From Desmospora profundinema (GTDB lineage Bacteria; Bacillota; Bacilli; Thermoactinomycetales; DSM-45169), in NCBI RefSeq assembly GCF_031454155.1, contig NZ_JAVDQG010000009.1:88227-152226 (forward strand): a stretch of DNA of 64,000 nucleotides. The letters run 5' to 3'. Under the pieces are notes generated by a model that saw nothing but the letters and a program-made list of their open reading frames with translations, searched no databases and was not told the DNA's origin. This document shows, piece by piece, positions 53,610 to 61,186 of this stretch. The translations under genes and the position numbers were made by a program. The number at the start of each line of letters is the position of its first letter. Position 1 is the first letter of the stretch.

Positions 53610-53650
53610 AGTGCATAGCGAGACCGGGAACGAAAGTGACCATGGCGAGA
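53610..53650 (+). repeat. 41-bp direct repeat, copy 2
   Basis: Second copy of the unit at 53555-53595. Only two units exist and the spacer is 14 bp, so it is not a CRISPR array. Confidence 0.9.
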
Positions 53651-53851
53651 CTAACCAAACCGACCAGCTTGTCCGCGTAAAGGCCAAAAAAACAGATCGA
53701 AGTTACATGAAGAGGGACTAGCTTACTTGGAGGGATGAGCGTTGGAATTGAAGCCGTGGTCACCCCTCTGTGGGATGATCTGACATAGAAAAAGGGATCG
53801 CAATTTTTCGGAGCTTGATGAAATAGTTCGAACTGTATCCGGTATATAAAG

Positions 53852-53887
53852 AAGACGAGCGGATTCCTAAAGGAATCCGCTCGTCTT
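53852..53887. repeat. Perfect 16-bp hairpin
   Basis: AAGACGAGCGGATTCC with its exact complement, loop TAAA. Terminator-like but without a T-run on the plus strand; a short A/T stretch precedes it. Confidence 0.6.
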
Positions 53888-53945
53888 GGGTTGAGCTTCT
53901 TCTATATAAGGAAAATGGTACGCTAAGATATTTCTCTGTAACAAA

Positions 53946-53979
53946 AAATCGGCTCCCTGTACGTTAAGGGAGCCGATTT
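53946..53979 (-). terminator. Terminator-like hairpin (inverted relative of 55036-55071)
   Basis: A 13-bp perfect stem AAATCGGCTCCCT/AGGGAGCCGATTT followed on the minus strand by six T. Loop and stem resemble, in reverse complement, the terminator after the methyltransferase gene. Confidence 0.6.
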
Positions 53980-54299
53980 CTTGTGCTCGTACCTTCAGCA
54001 TTTTGACAAAAAAGCCTTAATCCCTATCACCTTTGTTTTCCTTTGGCGCAGTGGAGCGATCTTCGTCGAACTGGGCCTATATGATGCAAAGCATGATCAT
54101 GTGGTTGTTCTGCCTTCGTTTAAACCAACTTGGTCCACATAATGGGTAGAATGGCGAGACATTCTCGTTACGGGATTCCTTCTGCAAACTATGAAAGGAA
54201 AAAGTTAGGCAATCTATCAGTCTATTTGCCGTGCTGATAGGGTTTGCCCGGGAATATAGTAAACTAGTAAAACATTTTTAAGATATTGGAGTGTCGCTT

Positions 54300-54968
54300 G
54301 TGAACTGGAATAAATATTATCGAATAAAATTGACGGATCAAGATGTGATCAATGGCCGGCACCGCAAAGTAGTAGGTGGAAGGTGGAAGGAATTAGGGAA
54401 ACTTCAATGGAAGTTCATGGTTGATCAAGGTCTCCAGCCCGGCCATATGCTGCTGGATGTCGGTTGCGGGAGCTTAAGAGGAGGCCTCCATTTTATCCGG
54501 TACCTGAATGAGGGCCATTATTGCGGGATGGATCTCAACCGTTCTCTCATAAAAGCCGGTAAGACGGAAGTGGCCAACAGCGGATTGTTAAAAAAACGCC
54601 CCCGATTATTGACAGAGGATCAATTTCGATTTGATCGGTTCAACCAAAAGTTTGATTGGGCTTTGGCCGTATCTGTTTTTACCCATCTTCCGATCAATGT
54701 CATACAACGGTGCTTAATTAATATTGAACGATCATTAAAAAAGAGAGGGAAGTTTTATGCCACTTTTTTTGAGTCGGGGGATCGGTTCAACCTAGACCCG
54801 ATCCCCCGATGGAATAAGATTGTGACGCATTTCGATCAAGACCCGTATCATTACCACGTTTCGGTTTTTAAACATATGATCGAAGGGTTGGATCTGCGAT
54901 TCACGTATATAGGGGATTGGGGGCATCCGAGAAATCAAAAAATGATCTGTTTCGAAAAAAGGAAGTAA
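54300..54968 (+). CDS. Class I SAM-dependent methyltransferase
   Basis: The 222 aa protein has the SAM motif MLLDVGCGSLRGGLHFIRYL, the acidic YCGMDLNRSLI and DWALAVSVFTHLP. The substrate is unknown; relatives are found near surface-glycan and phosphonate genes. GTG 54300 has GGAG eight bases upstream. It is AT-richer than most neighbours, stands alone in a gene-poor stretch and is bracketed by related hairpins, so it may be acquired. Confidence 0.82.
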   Translation: MNWNKYYRIKLTDQDVINGRHRKVVGGRWKELGKLQWKFMVDQGLQPGHMLLDVGCGSLRGGLHFIRYLNEGHYCGMDLNRSLIKAGKTEVANSGLLKKRPRLLTEDQFRFDRFNQKFDWALAVSVFTHLPINVIQRCLINIERSLKKRGKFYATFFESGDRFNLDPIPRWNKIVTHFDQDPYHYHVSVFKHMIEGLDLRFTYIGDWGHPRNQKMICFEKRK

Positions 54969-55035
54969 GGATTACTCAGGACGACATGGATGACGTGATC
55001 ATCAGGCTTAACCTGTGATTCCCTCTTCGAAAAGC

Positions 55036-55071
55036 AACCCGGCTCCTTAGCGTACAGGAGCCGGGTTTTTT
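55036..55071 (+). terminator. Intrinsic terminator of the methyltransferase gene
   Basis: Perfect 12-bp stem AACCCGGCTCCT/AGGAGCCGGGTT, 8-nt loop, then six T. Confidence 0.9.
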
Positions 55072-55161
55072 GGTACGAAGAGATGTCTTAACATACATTT
55101 TTCCCGAAATGGTCCGGTGACTCCTATATACGTTCCTGATCTTCCACCGCTTCCGGCAGCC

Positions 55162-56037
55162 TCACCCATGCAACACTTGTTTCACCGTTTCTTTCAACGG
55201 GGTTTGTGTTCCAATCAGTTTTTCCAGGTCATCCGACGTTTTCGAGGTTTCCCCGTAAGAAATCTGACTGTAAATAGAAGAAAACAGGAGTGCAACCGGT
55301 TCGGGAAGGCCGGTTTTCATCAGAAAATCCTTTCCGTCCTCAAACGAGACGGCCTGGTGAACGACCGGCTTCCCAGAAATCTCCGAAAGGGCTTGAGCCA
55401 GTTCCGCAAAACTCCAAGGCTGATTGGAAACAAGGTTGTACGTTTGGTTTTCATGACCTTTCCCGGTGAGGACAGCGGCACTGGCCAAAGCCAGATCGCT
55501 GCGGCTCACGGAGTTGACCCTTCCGTTTCCCGTGTTGTTGATAATGGCACCCTGTTCCACAGAGGCGGACAGCTCGGGAGTGACGAAGACTTCCGTATAA
55601 AAGGCGCTACGCAGAAAGGTATAAGGGATTTGAGTGGTGCGAATGGCATATTCCGTAGCCAAGTGGAGCAGGGCGGGGCCGAATGTGATCTCCTCGGCAA
55701 AGGCGATCCCGCTGTAAACGATATGTTCCACCTTTGCATCACGGGCCGCTTTGATTACATGAGCGTGCTGCACCATGCGCAGCGGCTCGTCATGGGCATC
55801 GGGGCTCGGAATAAAGTGAAGCTTGGAAACGCCGGCAAACGCTTTTTCCAGAGAAGCAGGATCATGATAGTCGCCAACTCGCACATCGATTCCGCGGTCA
55901 GCGAGAGCAGATGCCTTCTCCACATTGCGAACGACTGCGACGATCTGACCGGCGGGGACGTTTTTGTCGAGGAGATGTTGAATGACCAACCCCCCGAGTT
56001 GACCGGTGGCTCCGGTAATAGCAATGGACATCGTCAA
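55162..56037 (-). CDS. NAD(P)H:quinone oxidoreductase-like protein (QorB/YtfG, NmrA type)
   Basis: The 291 aa atypical SDR begins SIAITGATGQLGGLVIQHLL (NAD(P)-binding), then IVAVVRNVEKASALADRGID, and continues in the QorB pattern (YTFLRSAFYTEVF). E. coli QorB reduces quinones with NADPH. The TTG at 56037 has AAGGG six bases upstream; ATG 56031 is also possible. A strong promoter and two operator-like sites precede it, suggesting induction by quinone or electrophile stress. Confidence 0.85.
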   Translation of the reverse strand: MTMSIAITGATGQLGGLVIQHLLDKNVPAGQIVAVVRNVEKASALADRGIDVRVGDYHDPASLEKAFAGVSKLHFIPSPDAHDEPLRMVQHAHVIKAARDAKVEHIVYSGIAFAEEITFGPALLHLATEYAIRTTQIPYTFLRSAFYTEVFVTPELSASVEQGAIINNTGNGRVNSVSRSDLALASAAVLTGKGHENQTYNLVSNQPWSFAELAQALSEISGKPVVHQAVSFEDGKDFLMKTGLPEPVALLFSSIYSQISYGETSKTSDDLEKLIGTQTPLKETVKQVLHG

Positions 56038-56073
56038 ATCTTTCCCTTCTGAATGGGGATTGAAATGCTATTA

Positions 56074-56090
56074 GTAACTAAAATGGTTAC
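56074..56090. promoter_or_regulatory. Operator-like inverted repeat in the qorB-like leader
   Basis: GTAAC-N7-GTTAC, matching in size and arms the site overlapping the promoter -10 (56182-56198). Likely bound by a MarR or HxlR (YodB/QsrR-like) repressor. Confidence 0.5.
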
Positions 56091-56181
56091 AACTAGCCCG
56101 AAAAAGGAAGCGCTAAGGAAAAGGCGCTTTTGTTGGTCGGTCGGCAGATGACTGCCGATTTTTATATAGGATCCTCTTGAT

Positions 56182-56198
56182 GTAATAATTATAGTTAC
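56182..56198. promoter_or_regulatory. Operator-like inverted repeat over the -10
   Basis: GTAAT-N7-GTTAC overlaps the -10 hexamer, an arrangement that would allow repression. Confidence 0.5.
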
Positions 56199-56216
56199 AA
56201 TAGAGAGGGAAGTCAA
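56188..56216 (-). promoter_or_regulatory. Near-consensus sigma-A promoter of the qorB-like gene
   Basis: Minus strand: -35 TTGACT (56211-56216), 17-bp spacer, -10 TATAAT (56188-56193). Transcription starts near 56181, giving a leader of about 145 nt. Confidence 0.85.
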
Positions 56217-56304
56217 GGAAGCCGGAAGTGTTTTTTCAACCCGCTTCTTGTGAGGCATTAAGCGGACGATGGACAACAGAAAAGTCTTCCTGCGCAATAC
56301 CGAT

Positions 56305-57204
56305 CTAATGAGAAACGACCGATTTGGGAATCACCACTTCTGTACTCAACAATTGGGGGCGGTTGATGCGGAAGCGGGGATCATAAATGGTTACCTTCCA
56401 ATCCTCATCCGTTTCCATCACGTGTGCTCCGTAATCAGGCAAGAAGCGTATAAGAGCCTGGACTTCTCCATCCTTCAGGGCTTCTTCCACCGCCACGAGG
56501 TGACGTTCGTCCCGCTCTTCCCCGATTCGGTTCAGACCCGTGAATAGACTGCCTTCGTAATAATGAAATCGATCCTCTTCCCGTACCACTAAATGGAACC
56601 GTGAGGGAATAAAATCTGCCTGGAGGGACACTTGGTCCAACCCCGGATGTTGGGAACGTAACTCCGAAACCAGTACCGTACCCTGTACTCCTTGGACAGA
56701 CACGTGTAGGAAGATAACCAGCCAAAAGAGACGAAAGACGCGGGCGGTGTCAAAGCGTCGTGCAAGAAGAAACGCGGCGGCAAAAGACAGGAGGATAAAA
56801 ATGTCTACAATGGGTAAGATCCCGAGTGAATACCTTCCCGAAACGAAGGGTTCCCAGATTCCGGTTCCCCATGTGTTGAACCAATCGAATGAAATATGAA
56901 TCATAGTGGAAATCCAGGCGAGGCCAAACGCGGTACGGAAACGAAGGGACCGATTAAACAACAGAACGATCCCGACAGCGAGCAGGGCCATCAGCGGGGA
57001 AACGAGATAGGAATGGGTGATTCCACGATGCCAGGTGAGATATACTTCCGGACTGAGGAAGGTGGTAAACCCTTCGATATCCGGGATTTGTCCACCGATA
57101 ATGGCGGTAGAGGCGTATCCGATCCGTTCTTTTTTGCTCCAACTTTCCTGTTTGGCGGCGGCGTATACGGCGTAACCGAGTAAACCGTGTGTCAGGGTGT
57201 CCAC
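56305..57204 (-). CDS. YdjM/YfhP-type membrane-bound metal-dependent hydrolase
   Basis: The 299 aa protein begins MDTLTHGLLGYAVYAA (the His of the family signature), then IIGGQIPDIEGFTTFL and TWHRGITHS, with four to five membrane helices and a soluble C-terminal domain of about 120 residues. This is the YdjM family (PF04307), as in Bacillus YfhP. The substrate is unknown. GTG start with GAGGAGAGGAG. Confidence 0.88.
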   Translation of the reverse strand: MDTLTHGLLGYAVYAAAKQESWSKKERIGYASTAIIGGQIPDIEGFTTFLSPEVYLTWHRGITHSYLVSPLMALLAVGIVLLFNRSLRFRTAFGLAWISTMIHISFDWFNTWGTGIWEPFVSGRYSLGILPIVDIFILLSFAAAFLLARRFDTARVFRLFWLVIFLHVSVQGVQGTVLVSELRSQHPGLDQVSLQADFIPSRFHLVVREEDRFHYYEGSLFTGLNRIGEERDERHLVAVEEALKDGEVQALIRFLPDYGAHVMETDEDWKVTIYDPRFRINRPQLLSTEVVIPKSVVSH

Positions 57205-57274
57205 AGCGATTTTCTCCTCTCCTCTTGGGACCTTATTTGTCTGTTCTCCTTTCCTGGTATGGGGAAAGAAACTC

Positions 57275-57550
57275 TCAATGGTTGTCTCCCGTCACCACGG
57301 CAAGGTGGACGGGCAACACGGTCAGTTCTGCCTGTGTGACGGTTTCTTTTTTTCTTGAACGGGTGAGGCTTCTATCCAACATGCCGTCATCGAGACGGCT
57401 GTGAGGAAAAAAGGCGGGAATTCCCCCGATGAACGAGCCGTTTCCTGCCACCATCCTATCAACCGGGCCGGCGAAAGTAACGGTTGGCGCTTGGACTTCC
57501 AGCTTCTTTTTAAAAGAGCCTGCTTGAAAACCATTCTCCCCCGCCGACAA
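57275..57550 (-). pseudogene. Remnant of a diacylglycerol/lipid kinase gene
   Basis: The 91-codon frame contains VAGNGSFIGGIPAFFPHSRL followed by DDGMLD, matching the C-terminal lobe of DagK/YegS lipid kinases (usual: ...NGxxxGGGxxxxPxAxLDDGLLD). The N-terminal ATP-binding lobe (GGDGT) and the end are missing. No ribosome site. It lies between a hydrolase gene and an MFS gene and probably is a decayed fragment. Confidence 0.5.
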
Positions 57551-57568
57551 AAACCCATACGAAGAGGC

Positions 57569-59092
57569 TCAAGCCTCCTCGTGTGCGGACAGGGAACGGG
57601 CACTTCCTTTGGGGACGAGGAGAAAGGCGGACAGTAAGGCGATCACACTGATAATGGCTGCGGTAAGAAACGTCGCGTCCAGTGCTTGGGAAAGGAAATG
57701 ATGGATCTGTTCCGCCAAGGGTCCGGGCAAGGCGGCCAAGCCTTCAGGAGTGGTCACTCCTTGTGCTTCCCGGAGCTGCTGGATGGCTTCAGCACTGAGA
57801 TCGGCCTGGTTTTGGGCAATGTAGTCTTCCATTTGGTCCTTCAATTGAAAACTCATCACCGTTCCTAGCAAGGTCATACCAAAAGCTCCGCCCATGGAAC
57901 GGGAAAACATCTGCGAAGAAGTGGCGGCGCCCCGCTCGCTTCCGTTGACGGCGTTTTGGACCGCGACGATGCAGGAAGTCATCGACAGTCCCAAACCGAA
58001 ACCGAGTACAAACATGCAGACCAATATCCATATATATGGAGTTTGCTGGTTCATGAAAGCGATCGCGGATGCGGCCAAGGAGATCAGGATGACACCGGTT
58101 AAGATCGGTGGACGGTAGCCGTGCTTTAGAAGCCAGCGTCCAGCGAGAACGGATGCACTGCTCCACCCCAACACCTGAGGGGTGATCGCCAATCCAGCCA
58201 GTGTAGGGGAATGGCCCAGCACCCCCTGAACAAACAGGGGAATGAAGCCGATTACCCCGAACATTCCCATCCCTGTCAAAAAAGCAGTCAAGTTACTGGA
58301 AGCGATGATCGGATGGCGGAACAGGGTCAACGGGATAAACGGATTCTCCACCTGATGTTCCCAGCGGTAGAACAATAGCAGCATGGCGGTGCCGACCGCA
58401 AATAAGATCCATGCTGCCGGATGGGACGGACCCTGATGACCCACGACTTGAGTAGCGGTCAACAGCCCCAAAACGGCCAGTACAAACAGGGCGGCTCCGG
58501 TGTAATCGATTGATTTTTGCTCCCTTTCCTGCTTTTCATTCAAAAAGCGAAAAATAACCCAGACAATCAACAGGCCGAGGGGAAGATTAAACCAAAAAAC
58601 CCATCTCCAAGAAAAATTTTCTACAGTAAATCCACCGATGAACGGTCCCACGATGGCGGCCAATCCCCACATGGAAGAAAACCAACCCTGCACCCGGGCC
58701 CGCTGTTCAAAAGGAAACAAGTCACCGACGATGGTGACGGCAATCGGGAGTACCCCGCCCGCCCCCAAACCCTGAATCACCCGAAATAAAACTAATTGTT
58801 CCATGGATTGGGCCAGGCCGCACAGGGCTGATCCACCGACAAAAAGAAGGATTGCGGTGATAAATACCTTTTTTCTTCCGTGGATGTCCGCCAGTTTTCC
58901 ATAGATGGGAACCGTCAGTGTATTGGCCAACATATAAGCGGAAAACACCCAACTATACAGGGAGATGCCCCCCAATGAGCCGACCACTGTCGGCATGGCG
59001 GCAGTGACGATGGTGACTTCCACAGCGGCGATAAACATGGCAACCATCAGGGCAGCTGTGATGATGTTTCGTCGAGTCTCTGTTAAAGTCAT
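57569..59092 (-). CDS. MFS multidrug exporter, DHA2 family (14 TM)
   Basis: The 507 aa transporter has about 14 helices, motif A GKLADIHGRKKVF, motif B LFRVIQGLGAGGVLPIAVTI and the antiporter motif C in GLAAIVGPFIGGF. It belongs to the DHA2 drug:H+ antiporters (EmrB/LfrA-like). ATG 59092 has AAAGGAG; the longer frame to 59149 overlaps a transposon end. Its promoter region is interrupted by the IS200/IS605 remnant. Confidence 0.93.
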   Translation of the reverse strand: MTLTETRRNIITAALMVAMFIAAVEVTIVTAAMPTVVGSLGGISLYSWVFSAYMLANTLTVPIYGKLADIHGRKKVFITAILLFVGGSALCGLAQSMEQLVLFRVIQGLGAGGVLPIAVTIVGDLFPFEQRARVQGWFSSMWGLAAIVGPFIGGFTVENFSWRWVFWFNLPLGLLIVWVIFRFLNEKQEREQKSIDYTGAALFVLAVLGLLTATQVVGHQGPSHPAAWILFAVGTAMLLLFYRWEHQVENPFIPLTLFRHPIIASSNLTAFLTGMGMFGVIGFIPLFVQGVLGHSPTLAGLAITPQVLGWSSASVLAGRWLLKHGYRPPILTGVILISLAASAIAFMNQQTPYIWILVCMFVLGFGLGLSMTSCIVAVQNAVNGSERGAATSSQMFSRSMGGAFGMTLLGTVMSFQLKDQMEDYIAQNQADLSAEAIQQLREAQGVTTPEGLAALPGPLAEQIHHFLSQALDATFLTAAIISVIALLSAFLLVPKGSARSLSAHEEA

Positions 59093-59229
59093 AAACCGGA
59101 TCTCCTTTGAGAACAAATCAACTCTATCGTATCGTGAACCTCTCGCCATTGAAATGGCGAGCTTCTCGTTTCATCGAGCCGACTTCTGCCGTACTCTCCA
59201 CGAAGGCCAGTTCCTAGCCTGGTTAAGTT

Positions 59230-59655
59230 TTAAGAAGCTTCTTGTTTAGCGAGTTGTAGAATGTTAATGGCCGCATTGATATCCCGATCCTGTTCATAGC
59301 CACAAAAGGGGCAACGATGGACCCGTTCAGCCAATGTTTTTTTGACGATCTCACCACAGCTTGAGCATCGTTGACTGGTGTGATGGGGGTTGACCAGGAC
59401 TACACGCTTACCGGCACTTTCAGCCTTGTAAGTCGTGTATTGGACCAGTTGCCTCTATCCTGCATCATTGATACTTTTCGCCAGGTGATGATTCTTGACC
59501 ATCCCTTGTACATTTAGATCTTCAAAGGCGATACAATCGTATCGCTTCACCAGCTGATGACTGATCCGATGGGCGTAATCCTTCCGCTGGTTGGCGATTT
59601 TCTCATGCATTCGGGCAAGAAGTTCTCTTCGACAATTTCTCAAATAGGATTCCAT
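59230..59655 (-). pseudogene. tnpB: tnpB fragment (RuvC C-terminal part and zinc ribbon)
   Basis: The frame reads LVKRYDCIAFEDLNVQGMVK, then an in-frame TAG at 59455-59457 where Trp is normally found, then HHTSQRCSSCGEIVKKT and HRCPFCGYEQDRDINAAINI, giving the four-Cys zinc ribbon. About the first 200 residues are missing. TnpB is an RNA-guided nuclease ancestral to Cas12; this one cannot be active. Confidence 0.85.
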
Positions 59656-59757
59656 TTATTCATCCAGTACTTTTCTGCGGTATTTGATGGACCAAACGAT
59701 AGGATAATGGACGTGATAGACACAGGTTCTCGCATGCTTGATGTTCTCTTTCCTCAT
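59656..59757 (-). pseudogene. tnpA: tnpA fragment (Y1 transposase N-terminus, 33 codons)
   Basis: The frame begins MRKENIKHARTCVYHVHYPI and continues VWSIKYRRKVLDE, typical of IS200 TnpA, then stops at a TAA that abuts the tnpB fragment (TAAATGG). The HUH and tyrosine motifs are lost through an internal deletion. Confidence 0.8.
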
Positions 59758-59997
59758 TAGTATAGCGAAAATAATGATAATTCGCCCGTGTGTCAAGCGA
59801 TTTTTCTTTAACATAATAGTCTGATCGGATTGTCGGACTTGCGAGGGGATGACCTCCTTCGTCCGACGCTCGCTTTCATCTACCCCATTAAAATGGGGAG
59901 GATTCCCGCTCGCATTCCCTAAATTCTTCGCGTTGCGAATAGTAAGTTATAACTTGCAAAAATTAGGAGTATCCATTCTGGTGGCGATTAAATAAAC

Positions 59998-60013
59998 TAT
60001 TCATATAGGAATA
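59998..60013 (+). promoter_or_regulatory. CymR-like inverted repeat upstream of yrrT
   Basis: TATTC-ATATAG-GAATA within an AT-rich block ending in AATTATAA, 24 bp before yrrT. In Bacillus the yrrT operon is repressed by CymR at sites of this appearance. A perfect palindrome AAGTTATAACTT lies upstream at 59944-59955. Confidence 0.4.
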
Positions 60014-60036
60014 ATTATAAAAGGCAAGGTGACAAC

Positions 60037-60687
60037 ATGAGCCGGGCACGGTTTAATGATTTGTTTGATCAATGGGCTGATGATTATGACCGGACGGTTG
60101 CCGGTTCCAATCCCGAATATCAGGAAGTGTTCCAAGGATATGGAAAGATATTGGAAGGAGTTGTCCAGGAACTAAGCCTTCCTCCCGGATCCTATGTGTT
60201 AGAGATCGGAGTGGGTACCGGCAATTTAAGTCGACTCTTGCTGGAGGCGGGGTTCCATGTGGTGGGAGTGGAGCCGTCGAAACAGATGAGGGCACGTGCT
60301 TTAGGCAAGTTGCCGGATTTGACCCTGCATGAGGGGGATTTTTTACACATTCCGGTACCTGACGGGTCGATGGATGGTGTAGCCAGCACGTATGCGTTTC
60401 ACCATTTGACAGACCGGGAGAAAAAAGAAGCACTGGCACTCCTTTATAAGACCGTGAAACCCGGTGGGAAGCTGGTATTTGCCGATACCATGTTCAAAGA
60501 TGAATCGGTCAGACACCAAATGCAAAAGGAAGCGAAGGAACGAGGATTTAGGCAATTGGCAGAAGATCTGGAGCGCGAATTTTATCCCCTCTTGGATTCG
60601 ATGAAGCAGTTGTTTCTGGAAACGGGATGGAAAGTCCGTTTTGAACAGATGAATCGATATGTGTGGCTGATGGCAGCTGACAAATAA
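60037..60687 (+). CDS. yrrT: SAM-dependent methyltransferase, YrrT-like
   Basis: The 216 aa protein begins FNDLFDQWADDYDRTVAG and has VLEIGVGTGNLSRLLLEAG, EGDFLHIPVPDGSMDGVAST and HHLTDREKKEAL, matching Bacillus YrrT, encoded with mtnN and the methionine-to-cysteine genes. Here it is alone, far from mtnN. ATG with AAGGTG. The natural substrate is unproven. Confidence 0.82.
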   Translation: MSRARFNDLFDQWADDYDRTVAGSNPEYQEVFQGYGKILEGVVQELSLPPGSYVLEIGVGTGNLSRLLLEAGFHVVGVEPSKQMRARALGKLPDLTLHEGDFLHIPVPDGSMDGVASTYAFHHLTDREKKEALALLYKTVKPGGKLVFADTMFKDESVRHQMQKEAKERGFRQLAEDLEREFYPLLDSMKQLFLETGWKVRFEQMNRYVWLMAADK

Positions 60688-60794
60688 ACCCCGTCTCGAA
60701 TCCCCGAAGGGGGTTTTCGCTTTCGGACAAAGAGGGCGGGACAAATCTGTCGAATGGGTTTTCCCAATGGTTCAAAAGAGGCGGGGGAACCAAT

Positions 60795-60917
60795 ATGAAA
60801 GCATCGTTGAAAGAGAGCTTGGAGGAATTGCGAGCTTGTCGGGAAACGAAGTCCATGCTGGACGCTGAATTTGAAAGCGCTTACGAAGAAGGGATCGGTG
60901 TTTCCGGCGGCTGGTGA
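60795..60917 (+). CDS. Small helical protein, 40 aa, unknown
   Basis: The frame MKASLKESLEELRACRETKS continues to a Gly-Gly-Trp end (SGGW). ATG with GGCGGGGG about seven bases upstream, and a terminator 23 bp after the stop, make expression likely. It is highly charged and helical with a single Cys. No recognised family. Confidence 0.6.
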   Translation: MKASLKESLEELRACRETKSMLDAEFESAYEEGIGVSGGW

Positions 60918-60939
60918 TGGAGTACGGTCAAAAGCACAT

Positions 60940-60966
60940 ACCCCGGTCGATATGGCCGGGGTCTTC
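60940..60966 (+). terminator. Intrinsic terminator of the 40-aa gene
   Basis: ACCCCGG/CCGGGGT stem, 9-nt loop, CTTCTTCT tail. Confidence 0.75.
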
Positions 60967-60994
60967 TTCTGTGTCAATGTATCCATGTTAATTA

Positions 60995-61110
60995 GGGTCT
61001 GCTTGGAGGGAGACTTGGATTTTCGGCGAAGCGACTTGCTCATTGGAGCGGAGATGGAAAACCAAGCCGACCGGCCTTCGGTGCAAGGGGTGAGGTGTCT
61101 TTCCCAGTAG
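60995..61110 (+). ncRNA. Structured leader RNA element upstream of the thioesterase gene (copy 2)
   Basis: A stem CTTGG-(A)-TTTTC / GAAAA-CCAAG (61014-61024 with 61057-61066) encloses a loop with GCGACTTGC then CATTGGAGCGGAGA, nearly identical to the loop of the nagZ leader element. Downstream both copies have CCGACCG and end in CAGTAG. The flanking stem sequences differ but pair in each case, which is what selection on RNA structure would produce. The stretch ends about 77 nt before the thioesterase ATG. Confidence 0.5.
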
Positions 61111-61186
61111 GATGGTGTATCATAGGATTGAGGTTGCCGACGGCAACGTACGGAGACACAGACAAAAGAATTTGGAGTGGAAAGAG

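Larger units (their letters stand above)
53444..54299. other. Gene-poor interval with repeats and hairpins
   Basis: About 850 bp with no credible gene. It holds a 41-bp direct repeat pair (53555-53650), a perfect 16-bp hairpin (53852-53887), a terminator-like hairpin (53946-53979) and the ATGCAAAGCAT palindrome (54084-54094). Short broken frames suggest decayed mobile DNA. Confidence 0.6.
59140..59900 (-). mobile_element. Decayed IS200/IS605-family element
   Basis: It contains a truncated tnpA fused directly to a truncated tnpB, and ends in hairpins: CTCGCCATT/AATGGCGAG at 59142-59161 and CCCCATT/AATGGGG at 59883-59898. End hairpins are typical of IS605-type subterminal structures. Exact ends cannot be set. 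Confidence 0.7.

Noticed and set aside
53555..53650. CRISPR-like array
   Set aside because: Only two 41-bp units with a 14-bp spacer and no cas genes; spacing and number do not fit.
53493..53687. 64-codon minus-strand frame through the 41-bp repeats
   Set aside because: Its sequence simply translates the repeat; no start signals.
55117..56052. 311-codon plus-strand open frame
   Set aside because: Antisense shadow of the QorB-like gene, whose protein has clear NAD(P)-binding motifs.
56034..56297. 87-codon minus-strand frame over the qorB-like promoter
   Set aside because: It spans the promoter and operators and lacks a ribosome site.
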